Positions 53,905-63,237 of a DNA stretch of 64,000 nt are shown in pieces. The stretch's first letter is position 1; each line of letters starts with the position of its first letter. The notes below the pieces were generated by a model, which worked only from the letters and a program-made list of their open reading frames with translations, made no database searches and was not told the DNA's origin. A program made the position numbers and the translations under genes. The stretch is from Paenibacillus zeirhizosphaerae (GTDB lineage: Bacteria; Bacillota; Bacilli; Paenibacillales; Paenibacillaceae): positions 62,001 through 126,000 of the forward strand of contig NZ_JAPCKK010000014.1 of the NCBI RefSeq assembly GCF_030705605.1, read 5' to 3'.

Positions 53905-55011
53905 TCAAACTTTCTTGACTCCTATGCGGCTCACGGACGGGCTGCAGCAGCTCGCCGTCATCATTCCCCACGCCGTCATCTGTAGAACGGTCCCTGCCGT
54001 CGGATGTTCACCGAGGCGGATCATACCGAAATGCATCAGCAGACGGATGATTCTTTTATCAAAGACGGCTTCAGATGTGTCATAGTAAAAAGGCTTGATG
54101 AAAGGGCCGATTTGTTCGAACAAAGAAGCCTTGGATACCCAGGATTTTGCACAAACAGAGGTCCAATATATGAGAGATGATATATTGGGCACCGCCCCTT
54201 TATACAGTCTTAACCAAAACCTGAATAACTGTACCAACTCTTCCTCAGTCGACATATCAAGCGCTTCCTCCCCTTTTGCCGTCAATACAAGGAGGCCGTT
54301 TGCTTCGGCAATCCATTTACGGTGAAAGGCATAATCATACATCAGGGCGAAACGGTCTGGATAATTCTTGAAAAACATTCCATAACCGAAACGCCAGCCC
54401 CCTTTGCCGAGCAAAGGTTCAGCAACATGCAGATGCTCCATCACTTGCTGCTGAGTACGCCGGTACATTACACCTTCCGGGTTCAGCACAACTTCATGTG
54501 AACTGATGAACCGCAGCATAAGCTTTAAATCTTCCCCCAGCAGATGCCCTTCATCTCTGTATATCGCAGGCTCGTCCGTACTCACGATCATTTCCCGCAT
54601 CTGCTGCCTGGTCACTTCGCTTAGACGCTGCTTTAAATCAGCAGGCACTTGATACAGATAGCGGGTCTGATGGGTGGAGCCGTTGAAGAGCCAGCCGGCA
54701 CTGCGAAGGCGTGCTACGATTTCCCGTGGTGTGATTTCCGTCTGCTCATCCAGGGCCTGCCTGGCAGCCGCGACCAGCTCTTCCATGCTGAAATAGGGCC
54801 GTTCATCAAACAGCAGTGTATTCAGAAACCTTCGGTATGGCAGCGGCAATGCCTGCACCTGTTGTGCAAAAAACTCACGCCTCCCCAGCTTTGTAAGAAT
54901 ACCCTGGATTAATTCATGCTTGGAATTCGGCTTGCATTCGCATTCGTAGTGGCTGGCAATCCTATTTAGTTGGCCGATGTCGGCATAAGTTAGCATATCC
55001 GCCAGATTCAT
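53905..55011 (-). CDS. Unknown helix-rich protein (possible helicase-associated wHTH type)
   Basis: 368-residue soluble protein. The N-terminal segment MNLADMLTYADIGQLNRIASHY resembles a SAP-like or helicase-associated winged-helix start. Later sections contain AEPLLGKGGWRFGYGMFFKNYPDRFA and a Ser-rich end. No catalytic or membrane motif is clear. I chose the ATG at 55011; the frame extends to 55176 without a clear ribosome site there. It is probably DNA-related by weak resemblance to helicase C-3/XPB N-terminal domains, but I do not assign a function. Confidence 0.6.
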   Translation of the reverse strand: MNLADMLTYADIGQLNRIASHYECECKPNSKHELIQGILTKLGRREFFAQQVQALPLPYRRFLNTLLFDERPYFSMEELVAAARQALDEQTEITPREIVARLRSAGWLFNGSTHQTRYLYQVPADLKQRLSEVTRQQMREMIVSTDEPAIYRDEGHLLGEDLKLMLRFISSHEVVLNPEGVMYRRTQQQVMEHLHVAEPLLGKGGWRFGYGMFFKNYPDRFALMYDYAFHRKWIAEANGLLVLTAKGEEALDMSTEEELVQLFRFWLRLYKGAVPNISSLIYWTSVCAKSWVSKASLFEQIGPFIKPFYYDTSEAVFDKRIIRLLMHFGMIRLGEHPTAGTVLQMTAWGMMTASCCSPSVSRIGVKKV

Positions 55012-55152
55012 AGTATCATAGCCCCCGCCGCCCTCCAGATGGTTTCTGCCAAACTCCGGTGATCTGTGCTGTCTAGAAACAGCTTTGACCGATTGCTGGC
55101 TTTCTAAACCTAAATTTATCCATAAACAGTGAATGTCCATATCTATGAATTC

Positions 55153-55197
55153 AAAAAGGCCGAGAACGGGAAGCAAGTTCAGCCTCTGTCCTCGACC
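55153..55197 (-). terminator. Second, degenerate terminator after the phosphatase gene
   Basis: GGCCGAGAAC (55158-55167) pairs imperfectly with GTCCTCGACC (55188-55197), followed on the minus strand by five T. It shares AAAAAGGCC-AGAAC and AAGCAAGTT with the terminator at 51337. Confidence 0.55.
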
Positions 55198-55206
55198 TGT
55201 GTATCT

Positions 55207-55262
55207 ACAAAAAATAAAGGGGATGATCCCCGGCAGAAAATCCGCTTGGAGATATCCCCTTT
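55207..55262 (-). terminator. Terminator of the histidine-phosphatase gene
   Basis: AAAGGGGAT (55216-55224) pairs with ATCCCCTTT (55254-55262), with the stop codon in the stem edge, followed on the minus strand by ATTTTTTG. Confidence 0.85.
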
Positions 55263-55836
55263 AAAGAAGGTGCTTCGTGCAGTTATAAAGCACAGGAGCC
55301 CAATCGATGTCCTGCCGCTCTAGAATGGTTAACGAAAGATTACCGATTCTTTCTGTATACTTATCCTCATAGAGCGCCTTGAACATTTGGGCAAGAAAAG
55401 CTCCATGGGAGATAACCAGCAAGTTGCGGTCCCGATTCTCTTCCCATACGGCATGGAGAAAGGCCAGCCCTCTCAGTCTCATTGCTTCGTCACTCTCCTG
55501 GCCTAGCTCCAGCAGATGCCAGTCAACGCCCCACTTTTCTTCCCGTTCCGCCTGAGTCAGCCCTTCCGCTTGACCGAAAGATCTCTCCATCAGACGAGCA
55601 TCCGGTTCCAGTATCTCTATACCCAGCATAGAGGCAATAATTTCTCCCGTCTCCTGGGCACGGGATAGACTGCTGGTCACTACCGCATTCCATTTGTACG
55701 GTTCCTTTTGCAAACGGGCACCAAGCAATCTTGCCTGCTTCCGGCCTTCTTCATTCAATGGAATATCACTCTGGCCCTGAATTCTCCCAAGCACATTCCA
55801 ATCTGTTAAACCGTGTCTAATTAGACCCAACAGCAT
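55261..55836 (-). CDS. Histidine phosphatase family protein
   Basis: 191-residue phosphoglycerate-mutase-like phosphatase. The catalytic motif LIRHGLTDWN is near residue 5; the second His is in VISHGAF. RIQGQSDIPLNEEGRKQA and SSLSRAQETGEII are family hallmarks. The substrate is open: phosphoserine phosphatase, cobalamin or general phosphatases all share this fold. Confidence 0.9.
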   Translation of the reverse strand: MLLGLIRHGLTDWNVLGRIQGQSDIPLNEEGRKQARLLGARLQKEPYKWNAVVTSSLSRAQETGEIIASMLGIEILEPDARLMERSFGQAEGLTQAEREEKWGVDWHLLELGQESDEAMRLRGLAFLHAVWEENRDRNLLVISHGAFLAQMFKALYEDKYTERIGNLSLTILERQDIDWAPVLYNCTKHLL

Positions 55837-55890
55837 GCTGCTTCCCTCACGTTCCCGCTACTTGTATGAGCTGTAGTCTTATTCTGCATT

Positions 55891-56505
55891 CTATCTTCTT
55901 ACGCGGTGCACCCAGCCGATCGACAACAATGCCAGGGCTACCGCAAGGAAGGACAGTACCATCCAATACCCCGGATAGGTTGGGACGATATTCCCGATTT
56001 GCGGTTCCATAATACCATATGTCGGCTCCGGAATGACCACCTCTATGCTGTCAGACACAGAATTGGCCCCAGCTACTCCCGTCGGCAGTAAGCCCGACTG
56101 CTGTGCCTCGGTAAAGGCCTGACCCTGGGTACTCCCTGACGGACTGCTACTCATCGTTAAAACCAAAAAACTGCACAGAAAGACGGCCAGGAAGCCAGCT
56201 ATCCAAGCCGAAATGGATCTACGCAATGCCGGACTCACCCGGGAGCGACGGTTTTCACCTGGCACAAGCCAAGGCGATTCAGCATAAATCCGCTCCATGA
56301 CCCGGCGGTTGACGCTCTCCGCCTGTTCCTCCGTCACTTCTTCGGGAAATTGAAGCATAGCCGAGCGGCTGAGCTGCCAGCCCGACCATTCTGCCGAACA
56401 GCGCTCGCAGTTCGCATTATGGTCTTCCACCATTTTGCGACGCGGGTCTTGTTCGGGCAGATCGTTCAAAACACCGAACAATTCCTTAGCCTCCCTGCAT
56501 TTCAT
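55891..56505 (-). CDS. Zinc-finger anti-sigma factor with two membrane helices
   Basis: 204-residue anti-sigma of the zf-HC2 type. The cytoplasmic N-terminus has the zinc motif HNANCERC, preceded by CREAKELF. Two membrane helices follow (AWIAGFLAVFLCSFLVLTM and WMVLSFLAVALALLSIGW), with a Ser/Gly-rich external loop of about 60 residues between them. Its ATG overlaps the sigma stop by 4 bases, so the pair is translationally coupled. Confidence 0.87.
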   Translation of the reverse strand: MKCREAKELFGVLNDLPEQDPRRKMVEDHNANCERCSAEWSGWQLSRSAMLQFPEEVTEEQAESVNRRVMERIYAESPWLVPGENRRSRVSPALRRSISAWIAGFLAVFLCSFLVLTMSSSPSGSTQGQAFTEAQQSGLLPTGVAGANSVSDSIEVVIPEPTYGIMEPQIGNIVPTYPGYWMVLSFLAVALALLSIGWVHRVRR

Positions 56506-57098
56506 CGGCTGCTCATTCCTTCCCTTTCCTCAAATAGGGGGTCATATAGATAAGGCTCCAATTGATTCTTCACACTTGAACGTGCCCTGAACAAAAGTGA
56601 TTTGACCGCACTTACGGTTTGTCCGAGCACTTTGGCAATCTCCTGATAGTCCAGTTGATCATATTCGCGTAGAATTAACGCGGAGCGCTGCTTTTCCGGA
56701 AGATTCTTGATCGCTTCACGTACCATTTCCACTTGCTCGGTTCTTAATATCGCCTGCTCAGGTATAGCCTCAATAGGGGCAATCGGGGTATATCCGCTTT
56801 CCTCTAGCGGCACGCTGCCGCTGCGCTGCTTACGGAGCTCACTGAGCACCGTATTACGTGCAATGGTATACAACCAGGTTGAAAATGAGGCGTCCACCTC
56901 CCGAAAAGAGTGAAGGCTCCGATAAGCCTTGTAAAAGGTTTCCGAGCACAAATCCTCGGCCATCATTTCAAGCCCTGAGCTTTTTAGCATATGGTACACG
57001 AAAGCCAGAATCTTTCGTTGATACCTTCTCATTAAATGTGAATATAATTCAACATTCCCTTGCTTAATCTCATGAATCAACTGGGAATCCGTCATCAT
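56502..57098 (-). CDS. ECF-type RNA polymerase sigma factor
   Basis: 198-residue ECF sigma with region 2 (SHLMRRYQRKILAFVYHMLKSSGLEMMAEDLCSETFYKAYRSL) and region 4 (NLPEKQRSALILREYDQLDYQEIAKVLGQTVSAVKSLLFRARSS). I chose the ATG at 57098, with GGAGG 11 bases upstream. A CGCAAC ... CGGTAAT sequence at 57154-57181, similar to the amidase promoters, suggests autoregulation and possible control of the two amidases. Confidence 0.9.
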   Translation of the reverse strand: MMTDSQLIHEIKQGNVELYSHLMRRYQRKILAFVYHMLKSSGLEMMAEDLCSETFYKAYRSLHSFREVDASFSTWLYTIARNTVLSELRKQRSGSVPLEESGYTPIAPIEAIPEQAILRTEQVEMVREAIKNLPEKQRSALILREYDQLDYQEIAKVLGQTVSAVKSLLFRARSSVKNQLEPYLYDPLFEEREGMSSR

Positions 57099-57153
57099 CC
57101 GAGTGAGACCCTCCTCGCCCATGTGCCTCTTCCCCGTCCGATTCTTTATATGT

Positions 57154-57181
57154 ATTACCGAACAGGTTTGTAAAAGTTGCG
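57154..57181 (-). promoter_or_regulatory. Possible ECF-type autoregulatory promoter
   Basis: Minus-strand CGCAAC (57181-57176), 15 bases, then CGGTAAT (57160-57154), 56 bases before the sigma start. CGCAACTTTT is identical to the start of the first amidase promoter, but the spacer is one base shorter and the -10 is CGGT instead of CGTC. Confidence 0.4.
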
Positions 57182-57281
57182 ATGTATCATGTGTTCAAAA
57201 TTTTCCTCACTCATTGTACCATATATTAGCTGCAATCTAAAAGTTGAAAAATTTCGAGTCCCATTTTCACGAAAAAAAAGC

Positions 57282-57373
57282 AAAAAAAGACCACCTAGGC
57301 CAGAACCTAAGTGGTTACTACTATGTTTCAAGTAGTGCAGTTAAAGGATAGGAGTGGAGAGAAACCATACTGT
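57282..57373 (-). ncRNA. Candidate small RNA of about 90 bases
   Basis: Downstream of a consensus sigma-A promoter (TTGACA 57408-57403, 17-base spacer, TATAAT 57385-57380) a transcript of about 92 bases would start near 57373. It carries a C/U-rich 5' stretch (57362-57342, CTCTCCACTCCTATCC), a small hairpin ACTACT/AGTAGT and a terminator stem ACCACTTAGG/CCTAGGTGGT (57290-57315) with seven T. No ORF fits. The C-rich part could pair with ribosome sites. Alternatively it is an attenuated leader of the sigma operon. Confidence 0.55.
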
Positions 57374-57379
57374 ACTTTT

Positions 57380-57408
57380 ATTATATGTATCCGTTTTCAT
57401 TTTGTCAA
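57380..57408 (-). promoter_or_regulatory. Consensus sigma-A promoter of the candidate small RNA
   Basis: Minus-strand TTGACA (57408-57403), exactly 17 bases, TATAAT (57385-57380). Both hexamers are perfect matches. It fires away from tyrA, just after the tyrA terminator. Confidence 0.85.
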
Positions 57409-57437
57409 CGATTTTTTAAAGCGTTTTCTTTTTTGCT

Positions 57438-57478
57438 AAAAAAGCCGGAACAACAGCTTCTTTCCCTGTTTCCGGCTT
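57438..57478 (-). terminator. Terminator of the trp-hisC-tyrA unit
   Basis: AAGCCGGAA/TTCCGGCTT stem (57442-57450 with 57470-57478) with inner ACAG/CTGT pairing, followed on the minus strand by six T, 13 bases after the tyrA stop. Confidence 0.92.
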
Positions 57479-57490
57479 CTTCCGCTTCAT

Positions 57491-58579
57491 TTACACAACC
57501 ACGTGATAGCTCTGCTCGCTCAGCAGCTTTTTAGCTTTTTCCCAGTTGTCTTCCTGTCTGAAGGATAATCTCAGGATGCCAGGTACATCCTCTCTGCTCT
57601 CTATAATCTGCATGTTGCTAAGGTTAATCCGGTGATCCCCTAGCAGAGTTGCGATTTGGCCAATAATGCCCGGCGTATCCGGCACATCGATATACAGATC
57701 AAATAAAGGAGTGATCATCCCTTTGCGCCGCTCTGGAAGCTCACTGCGAAATGCACCGGCTGCTCTGAACTCATCCGCAATACCCTCGCCGTCCCGCTCA
57801 ACCAACAGACGTGTAAACCGTTCAATCTGCTCATTCCATTCCTGCAGCAGACCCAGCAGCACATCCCTGTTGCTGAGCAAAATATCGCGCCAGACAATCG
57901 GATCACTTGAAGCGATCCGCGTAATGTCTCTGAAGCCGCCCGCCGCAAGAACACGGTAGAATTCGTTCTCCTCATTATGCCTGCGCACCTGATTCACCAG
58001 AGAGGCGGCTATGATATGAGGAAGATGGCTGATCGCCCCTACGATATCATCATGCATTCCCGGCTCCACTCTTACAATCTGCGCACCAGTATACTGCAGC
58101 AGCCTTTCAAGGGATTGGCACACCGCCTCAGGAACACCTGCGACCGGTGAAAGTACGTAATAGGCGTTCTCAAACAAGACGGCAGAAGCAGCGGTAATGC
58201 CCGAACGCTCCGAACCCGCCATCGGATGGCCTCCGATAAAATATACGCCGTCCCACGTGATCTTCTCCGCAAGCGTCGTAATCGATTGCTTGGTGCTTCC
58301 CACATCGCTGATAATGCAACCTTGTTTCAGCGGAAGCTTGCTTAGCAGCAGCAGGTAGTGCTCAAGCTGTCCAACAGGCACACACAGAAATATGAAATCG
58401 GCATCCAGCGCCGCTTGCTCGACAGACAGGGTCGCAGAGTCGACGACTCCGCGGCTGACCATCGGTTCCAATAATTCAGGAAGATGGGCGTGGCCAACAA
58501 CGGTGATGCCCGGTTTGCCTTTAAAGCAAAGCGCAAGCGATCCGCCAATCAGCCCTACCCCGAATATAGCAATTTTCAT
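57491..58579 (-). CDS. tyrA: Prephenate dehydrogenase with ACT domain
   Basis: 362-residue NAD-dependent enzyme of tyrosine synthesis. The Rossmann start is IFGVGLIGGSLALCFKGK; the catalytic GGHPMAGSERSG and the DIVGAISHLPHIIA segment follow. A C-terminal ACT domain (about 288-362, LYIDVPDTPGIIGQIATLLG) probably gives feedback control by tyrosine or phenylalanine. It follows hisC by 30 bases at the end of the trp operon, as in B. subtilis. Confidence 0.95.
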   Translation of the reverse strand: MKIAIFGVGLIGGSLALCFKGKPGITVVGHAHLPELLEPMVSRGVVDSATLSVEQAALDADFIFLCVPVGQLEHYLLLLSKLPLKQGCIISDVGSTKQSITTLAEKITWDGVYFIGGHPMAGSERSGITAASAVLFENAYYVLSPVAGVPEAVCQSLERLLQYTGAQIVRVEPGMHDDIVGAISHLPHIIAASLVNQVRRHNEENEFYRVLAAGGFRDITRIASSDPIVWRDILLSNRDVLLGLLQEWNEQIERFTRLLVERDGEGIADEFRAAGAFRSELPERRKGMITPLFDLYIDVPDTPGIIGQIATLLGDHRINLSNMQIIESREDVPGILRLSFRQEDNWEKAKKLLSEQSYHVVV

Positions 58580-58609
58580 GAATATCGTTTCCTATCTGCG
58601 TTATTAAGG

Positions 58610-59707
58610 CTATAACTGAGCCTTTTCCAATCGCAGCACCTGTTCAAGCGTGCTGATGAACGTTTCGTTCTGTGTCTGGGAACCGACGGTTACGCGTATG
58701 TAGGTCGGATATTTCGCGAATCCGGCACGGATAATGATGCCTTGTTGCAGAAGCAATTCAAACACTTCTCTGGACGGACGGCCGACATCAACCAAAATAA
58801 AATTACCATGCGCAGGAAACGAAGCAAGGCCCAGTCTCTTGAATTCATTTTGTAAGTATGCGATGCCCGCTGTATTTTTAGTACGGCATTCATGCACGAA
58901 ATCCTGATCGTCCAACGCCGCGACGGCCGCCGCCTGACCAATTCTCGACGTGTTGAATGGCTCTCGTACCTGATTAATCAGCCGGATTACCTCCGGTTGA
59001 CCCATACCATAGCCGACCCGCAAAGAAGCGATGCCATAAATTTTGGAAAAGGTGCGCAGCACGACCAGATTGCTGTATTGGGACAGCAGGTGAATGCTGT
59101 TAGGATAGGACGAATCGGTAACGTATTCGTAGTAAGCCTCATCCAAAACGACCATAACATGCCCTGGGACGCGGTCCAGAAAAGCTGTCAGCTCCTTCTC
59201 GGACACTATAGTGCCAGTCGGATTATTCGGATTGCAGATCCAGACGATCTTTGTCTTGGTATTGACATGAGAGAGCATAGCACTCAGGTCATGCGTTCCA
59301 TCAACAAGCGGAACCTCCACCGATACGGCGCCTTCAATATCCGCATTGCTTTTGTAAACCGAGAAGGTCTGGTCTGCCATAATATTCTCGTCTCCAGGCA
59401 CCAGAAAGGCCCGCGTTATCAGTGCGATAATCTCATCAGAGCCGCAGCCGAAAATAATCTGGTTATCCTGAACTCCCGTATGACGTGCAAGCGCCCTCGT
59501 CAGTTCAACGGCACTGCCGTCTGGGTAAAGGCTCAATTGGGATAATTCAGCCTGGATGGCTTCCTTTACAGCGGGAGAGCTCCCATACGGATTTTCATTA
59601 GATGCCAGCTTGATGACCTGATCCAACCCAAGCTCGCGCTTGACCTCCTCGATCGGTTTACCCGGCTGGTACACCGGTAAATTACCAATTTGCGGTTTAG
59701 GCTGCAC
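58610..59707 (-). CDS. hisC: Histidinol-phosphate (aromatic) aminotransferase
   Basis: 365-residue PLP aminotransferase. The PLP lysine is in RTFSKIYGIASLRVGY; NPNNPTGT and VVLDEAYYEYV are typical. Located between trpA and tyrA, it probably serves both histidine and tyrosine/phenylalanine synthesis, as in B. subtilis. It follows trpA after 29 bases with no terminator. Confidence 0.93.
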   Translation of the reverse strand: MQPKPQIGNLPVYQPGKPIEEVKRELGLDQVIKLASNENPYGSSPAVKEAIQAELSQLSLYPDGSAVELTRALARHTGVQDNQIIFGCGSDEIIALITRAFLVPGDENIMADQTFSVYKSNADIEGAVSVEVPLVDGTHDLSAMLSHVNTKTKIVWICNPNNPTGTIVSEKELTAFLDRVPGHVMVVLDEAYYEYVTDSSYPNSIHLLSQYSNLVVLRTFSKIYGIASLRVGYGMGQPEVIRLINQVREPFNTSRIGQAAAVAALDDQDFVHECRTKNTAGIAYLQNEFKRLGLASFPAHGNFILVDVGRPSREVFELLLQQGIIIRAGFAKYPTYIRVTVGSQTQNETFISTLEQVLRLEKAQL

Positions 59708-59736
59708 AGCCCTCGCCCCCTTGTCTGCGAAATAAG

Positions 59737-60543
59737 TTATGCTCTCAATTGTGCCACAAAGCTGCGAATTTGCAACAGTCCTTCCTTACGGTGTGAAGGA
59801 TCCTCCAGCAACGGGATCGCTTCCTCCACCTGGCGCACAATCGCACTGCCTACCACAACGCCGTCGCAAATCCGGGAGAAGCGCTTCACCTGTTCACCGT
59901 TGGATATGCCGAACCCAATAGCTACAGGCAAATCCGTATGACGCTTCACCTGCTCGATAAATGACTCCACTCCCTCAAAGAACGAGGCTCTTTCTCCGGT
60001 TACGCCTAGGGAAGACACACAGTATACGAAGCCGCGCGCGTTGCGGACAATCCGCTCAATGCGCTTGTCCGAGGTCGGTGCGACAAGCGGCACAAGATTT
60101 ACACCAGCCTGCACCGCCAGACGGCCTAAATCCTCAGCCTCTTCGATCGGCAGATCGGGGATAATGAGGCCGCTGATTCCATGCTGCTGCAGAGCGGCAA
60201 AGAACGGCTCCATGCCCATTTGCAGCACCGGATTATAGTACGTAAAGAGAATGAACGGCATCCGCACCCCGGCTGCCCTTGCCTTGTCGGCCGTCTCCAT
60301 ACAGGTCCGGATCGAAATTCGACTCTTTAAGGCTCTTTCCGACGCCCGCTGAATGACCGGTCCATCCGCCAGCGGATCGGAGTACGGGACGCCAAGCTCC
60401 AGCATATCCGCCCCGGCTTCCTCCAGCTCACGGATGATATCCACCGTGGTACCCACATCAGGATCTCCGACTGTCAAAAATGGAATCAGCGCTGTTCTTT
60501 TTTCCTTGCGGAGGCGATGAAACGTTTCATCCATCAAGTTCAT
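59737..60543 (-). CDS. trpA: Tryptophan synthase alpha subunit
   Basis: 268-residue TIM barrel making indole from indoleglycerol phosphate. Catalytic Glu and Asp are in [15 protein letters not shown]; the phosphate loop is [11 protein letters not shown] chose the ATG at 60543, with GGAGG 9 bases upstream, overlapping the trpB stop as ATGA; the frame is open to 60711 inside trpB. It forms the alpha2beta2 complex with TrpB. Confidence 0.96.
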   Translation of the reverse strand: MNLMDETFHRLRKEKRTALIPFLTVGDPDVGTTVDIIRELEEAGADMLELGVPYSDPLADGPVIQRASERALKSRISIRTCMETADKARAAGVRMPFILFTYYNPVLQMGMEPFFAALQQHGISGLIIPDLPIEEAEDLGRLAVQAGVNLVPLVAPTSDKRIERIVRNARGFVYCVSSLGVTGERASFFEGVESFIEQVKRHTDLPVAIGFGISNGEQVKRFSRICDGVVVGSAIVRQVEEAIPLLEDPSHRKEGLLQIRSFVAQLRA

Positions 60544-61736
60544 GATTGTTCGCCTCCCGTATATTTCATAATCGATTCCACGTCCTTGTCTCCACGTCCG
60601 GACAGGCAAATCACAATAATGTCGTCCTTGGACATGCCAGGGGCCATTTTGACGACCTCCGCCACAGCATGAGACGACTCCAAGGCTGGCAGTATTCCTT
60701 CCGTCCTGCACAGAAGCTGGAGCGCTTCCAGCGCCTCGGCATCCGTAATCGGAACATACTTGGCCCGCTCGATATCCTTCAAATAGGAATGCTCCGGACC
60801 GACGCCAGGATAATCCAGCCCTGCCGAGATGGAATGCGCTGGCTGCACCTGGCCGTATTCGTCCTGCAGCAAGTAACTCATGGAGCCCTGGAAGACTCCG
60901 TGCGTGCCCTTGCTCATCGTTGCTGCATGCAGGTTGGTATCAATGCCTTTCCCCGCCGCTTCAACACCGATCAGCGCGACCCCTTTATCCTCAATAAAGG
61001 GATAAAACATGCCGATGGCGTTGCTGCCACCGCCAACCGCAGCGACTATGACCTCCGGCAGCCGCCCTTCAGTCTCCAGAATCTGTCGGCGGGTTTCGTC
61101 GCCGATCACACGCTGGAAATTGCGGACCATCATCGGATAAGGATGCGGACCGACAACGGAACCGAGAATATAGAACGTATCATGCACATGGCTGACCCAG
61201 TACCGCAAAGCCTCGTTGCCGGCGTCCTTCAGCGTTCTGGTTCCAGAGGTTACCGGGATTACCTCTGCACCAAGCAGCTTCATGCGGAATACGTTCAACT
61301 GCTGACGAACGGTGTCCTCTTCGCCCATGAAGACCTTGCACTCCAGTCCAAGCAACGCGGCTACCGTAGCTGTGGCAACACCGTGCTGCCCGGCGCCTGT
61401 CTCGGCAATAACCTTCTGCTTGCCCATTCTTTTGGCGAGAAGCCCCTGGCCGAGTGCATTATTGATTTTATGCGCTCCCGTATGATTCAAATCTTCGCGC
61501 TTCAAGTATATTTTGGCTCCGCCGAGATGTTGGGTGAGCCGCTCCGCATAATAAAGTGGAGTCTCCCTGCCGGAGTACTGCTTCAGCAAATAGTTCAGTT
61601 CCTCATTAAAGTCCGGATCGTCCGCATATTTCCGGTAGGATTCCTCCAGCTCGATCAATGCGTTCATCAAGGTCTCGGGTACGAATCGTCCTCCGAAGAC
61701 GCCGAATCGGCCGTTATGATCAGGCAGTTGTGTCAT
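60540..61736 (-). CDS. trpB: Tryptophan synthase beta subunit
   Basis: 398-residue PLP enzyme joining indole and serine. The PLP lysine is in [30 protein letters not shown] and the phosphate-binding [10 protein letters not shown] are clear. It overlaps trpF by 17 bases upstream and trpA by 4 downstream. Confidence 0.97.
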   Translation of the reverse strand: MTQLPDHNGRFGVFGGRFVPETLMNALIELEESYRKYADDPDFNEELNYLLKQYSGRETPLYYAERLTQHLGGAKIYLKREDLNHTGAHKINNALGQGLLAKRMGKQKVIAETGAGQHGVATATVAALLGLECKVFMGEEDTVRQQLNVFRMKLLGAEVIPVTSGTRTLKDAGNEALRYWVSHVHDTFYILGSVVGPHPYPMMVRNFQRVIGDETRRQILETEGRLPEVIVAAVGGGSNAIGMFYPFIEDKGVALIGVEAAGKGIDTNLHAATMSKGTHGVFQGSMSYLLQDEYGQVQPAHSISAGLDYPGVGPEHSYLKDIERAKYVPITDAEALEALQLLCRTEGILPALESSHAVAEVVKMAPGMSKDDIIVICLSGRGDKDVESIMKYTGGEQS

Positions 61737-62406
61737 GACGCTTCACCCTCTCCACGAATGCTGTAATTTTCGCTATGTCTTTAACTCCGTCCGTTTCCAC
61801 ACCACTGGACACGTCAAGACCCTCCGGCCCATAAGCCGAAATAAGTCCAGCCACGTTATCGGGTGTAAGACCACCGGCTATAAATAACGGGATGCCATGA
61901 ACCCTTGCGCGCTCATGATAAGCAGGAATCGCTTCCCAGGCGAAGGTGCGGCCAGATCCTCCCCCATAATGGGGATCGTAGGTATCCAGCAGGAAGGAAT
62001 CAACGTATCCTCCATAAGGATCCAATCTTTCTGCGCTTGTCGCCGCCTCGTTAGCCCCTCCCAGCACTGGAAGAGCTTTGAAAACCATCTTTCCAAATCG
62101 TTCCTTGACGGTAGAGCAGAAAGCAGGGCTTTCCTGACCATGAAGCTGGATCACATCCAGCGGAGCCTCGTTCATGACTTTCTGCAACTGATCGATATCC
62201 GGATTCACAAAGACACCGACGCTACGAGGACGGCGGCTCGTTTCCCACTCTCCAAGCACTTGTATGAGTTCAACCGCCCGCTCAGGACTGATGCGGCGTC
62301 TGCTTTCTGCAAATATAAATCCGATATAGTCGATATTTAAATGCATCATAGATTTTAGCACTTCAACGCTTTGAAGTCCACAAATTTTTAGTGCCGTTTC
62401 TGTCAC
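61720..62406 (-). CDS. trpF: Phosphoribosylanthranilate isomerase
   Basis: 228-residue TIM barrel with catalytic Cys in [11 protein letters not shown] and Asp in [22 protein letters not shown] is the phosphate loop. Slightly longer than average. It starts 48 bases after trpC and overlaps trpB. Confidence 0.95.
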   Translation of the reverse strand: MTETALKICGLQSVEVLKSMMHLNIDYIGFIFAESRRRISPERAVELIQVLGEWETSRRPRSVGVFVNPDIDQLQKVMNEAPLDVIQLHGQESPAFCSTVKERFGKMVFKALPVLGGANEAATSAERLDPYGGYVDSFLLDTYDPHYGGGSGRTFAWEAIPAYHERARVHGIPLFIAGGLTPDNVAGLISAYGPEGLDVSSGVETDGVKDIAKITAFVERVKRHDTTA

Positions 62407-62454
62407 AAGCTTTCCCTCTCTCTTGGTACGGGTACTATAAGACCTGCCTTGATT

Positions 62455-63237
62455 TTAACCTTCCATCAATTCCTGTACGGCCCGGCTTACGTCTTTCTGA
62501 CGCATCAAATACTCGCCAACGAGCACACCCTGTGCCCCCTTGCTGTACAGATATTCAATATCCTTCGGCCCGGCAATGCCGCTTTCACTGATGAGGGTAA
62601 TCCCTTCTGTCACCAGATCGGCCAGCTCTTCCGTCGTTTGCAGGCGGGTTTCGAACGTTTTGAGATCCCGATTATTAACACCGATCAGGGTTGCTCCCAG
62701 CTCAAGCACCGTCTCCAATTCCGTCCTATCATGCACCTCCACCAGCGTGTCCAGTCCTGTTTCACGGGCGGTGTTCAAGAAACGGCGCATCGTGTCCTTA
62801 TCCAGAATGGCGGCAATCAATAGCACGGCATCCGCACCAAGCAGCCGGGCTTCGTAAATTTGCGTTTCGTCGATAACAAAATCCTTCCGCAGCAGCGGAA
62901 TTCCGACAGCCTTCCTAATTTCACGCAAATAATCAGGGCTTCCTTGAAAATAATCGACATCCGTCAGCACTGAAATACAATCTGCGCCCGCAGCCTCATA
63001 AGCAAGGGCGATCTGGACCGGATCAAAATCGGGGCGGATCAGCCCCTTGGACGGGGATGCTTTTTTCACCTCGGCAATCAGACCTAGCTTCCGCTTGCGC
63101 CGCTTAGCCAGCGCGTCCTCGAAGCCAAGCGTGGACGGCATTTCCCCTATCTTCCGCTCTGCTTCCAGAATGAAAAAATGCTCCTTCAGCGCCGCTACTT
63201 CCTTTTGTTTGGTAACCACAATTTGATCAAGATACAT
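62455..63237 (-). CDS. trpC: Indole-3-glycerol phosphate synthase
   Basis: 260-residue TIM barrel closing the indole ring. Motifs: AEVKKASPSKGLIR (catalytic Lys), LLRKDFVID, GVNNRDLKTF and LISESGI (catalytic Glu). It overlaps trpD by 11 bases. Confidence 0.96.
   Translation of the reverse strand: MYLDQIVVTKQKEVAALKEHFFILEAERKIGEMPSTLGFEDALAKRRKRKLGLIAEVKKASPSKGLIRPDFDPVQIALAYEAAGADCISVLTDVDYFQGSPDYLREIRKAVGIPLLRKDFVIDETQIYEARLLGADAVLLIAAILDKDTMRRFLNTARETGLDTLVEVHDRTELETVLELGATLIGVNNRDLKTFETRLQTTEELADLVTEGITLISESGIAGPKDIEYLYSKGAQGVLVGEYLMRQKDVSRAVQELMEG

Noticed and set aside
57282..57373. Identity of the small RNA with RsaE/RoxS
   Set aside because: The RsaE CCCCUUUG-type motifs are not present; only general C-rich character is shared.
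60546..61766. 406-residue plus-strand open frame
   Set aside because: Antisense to trpB with all catalytic motifs present on the other strand.
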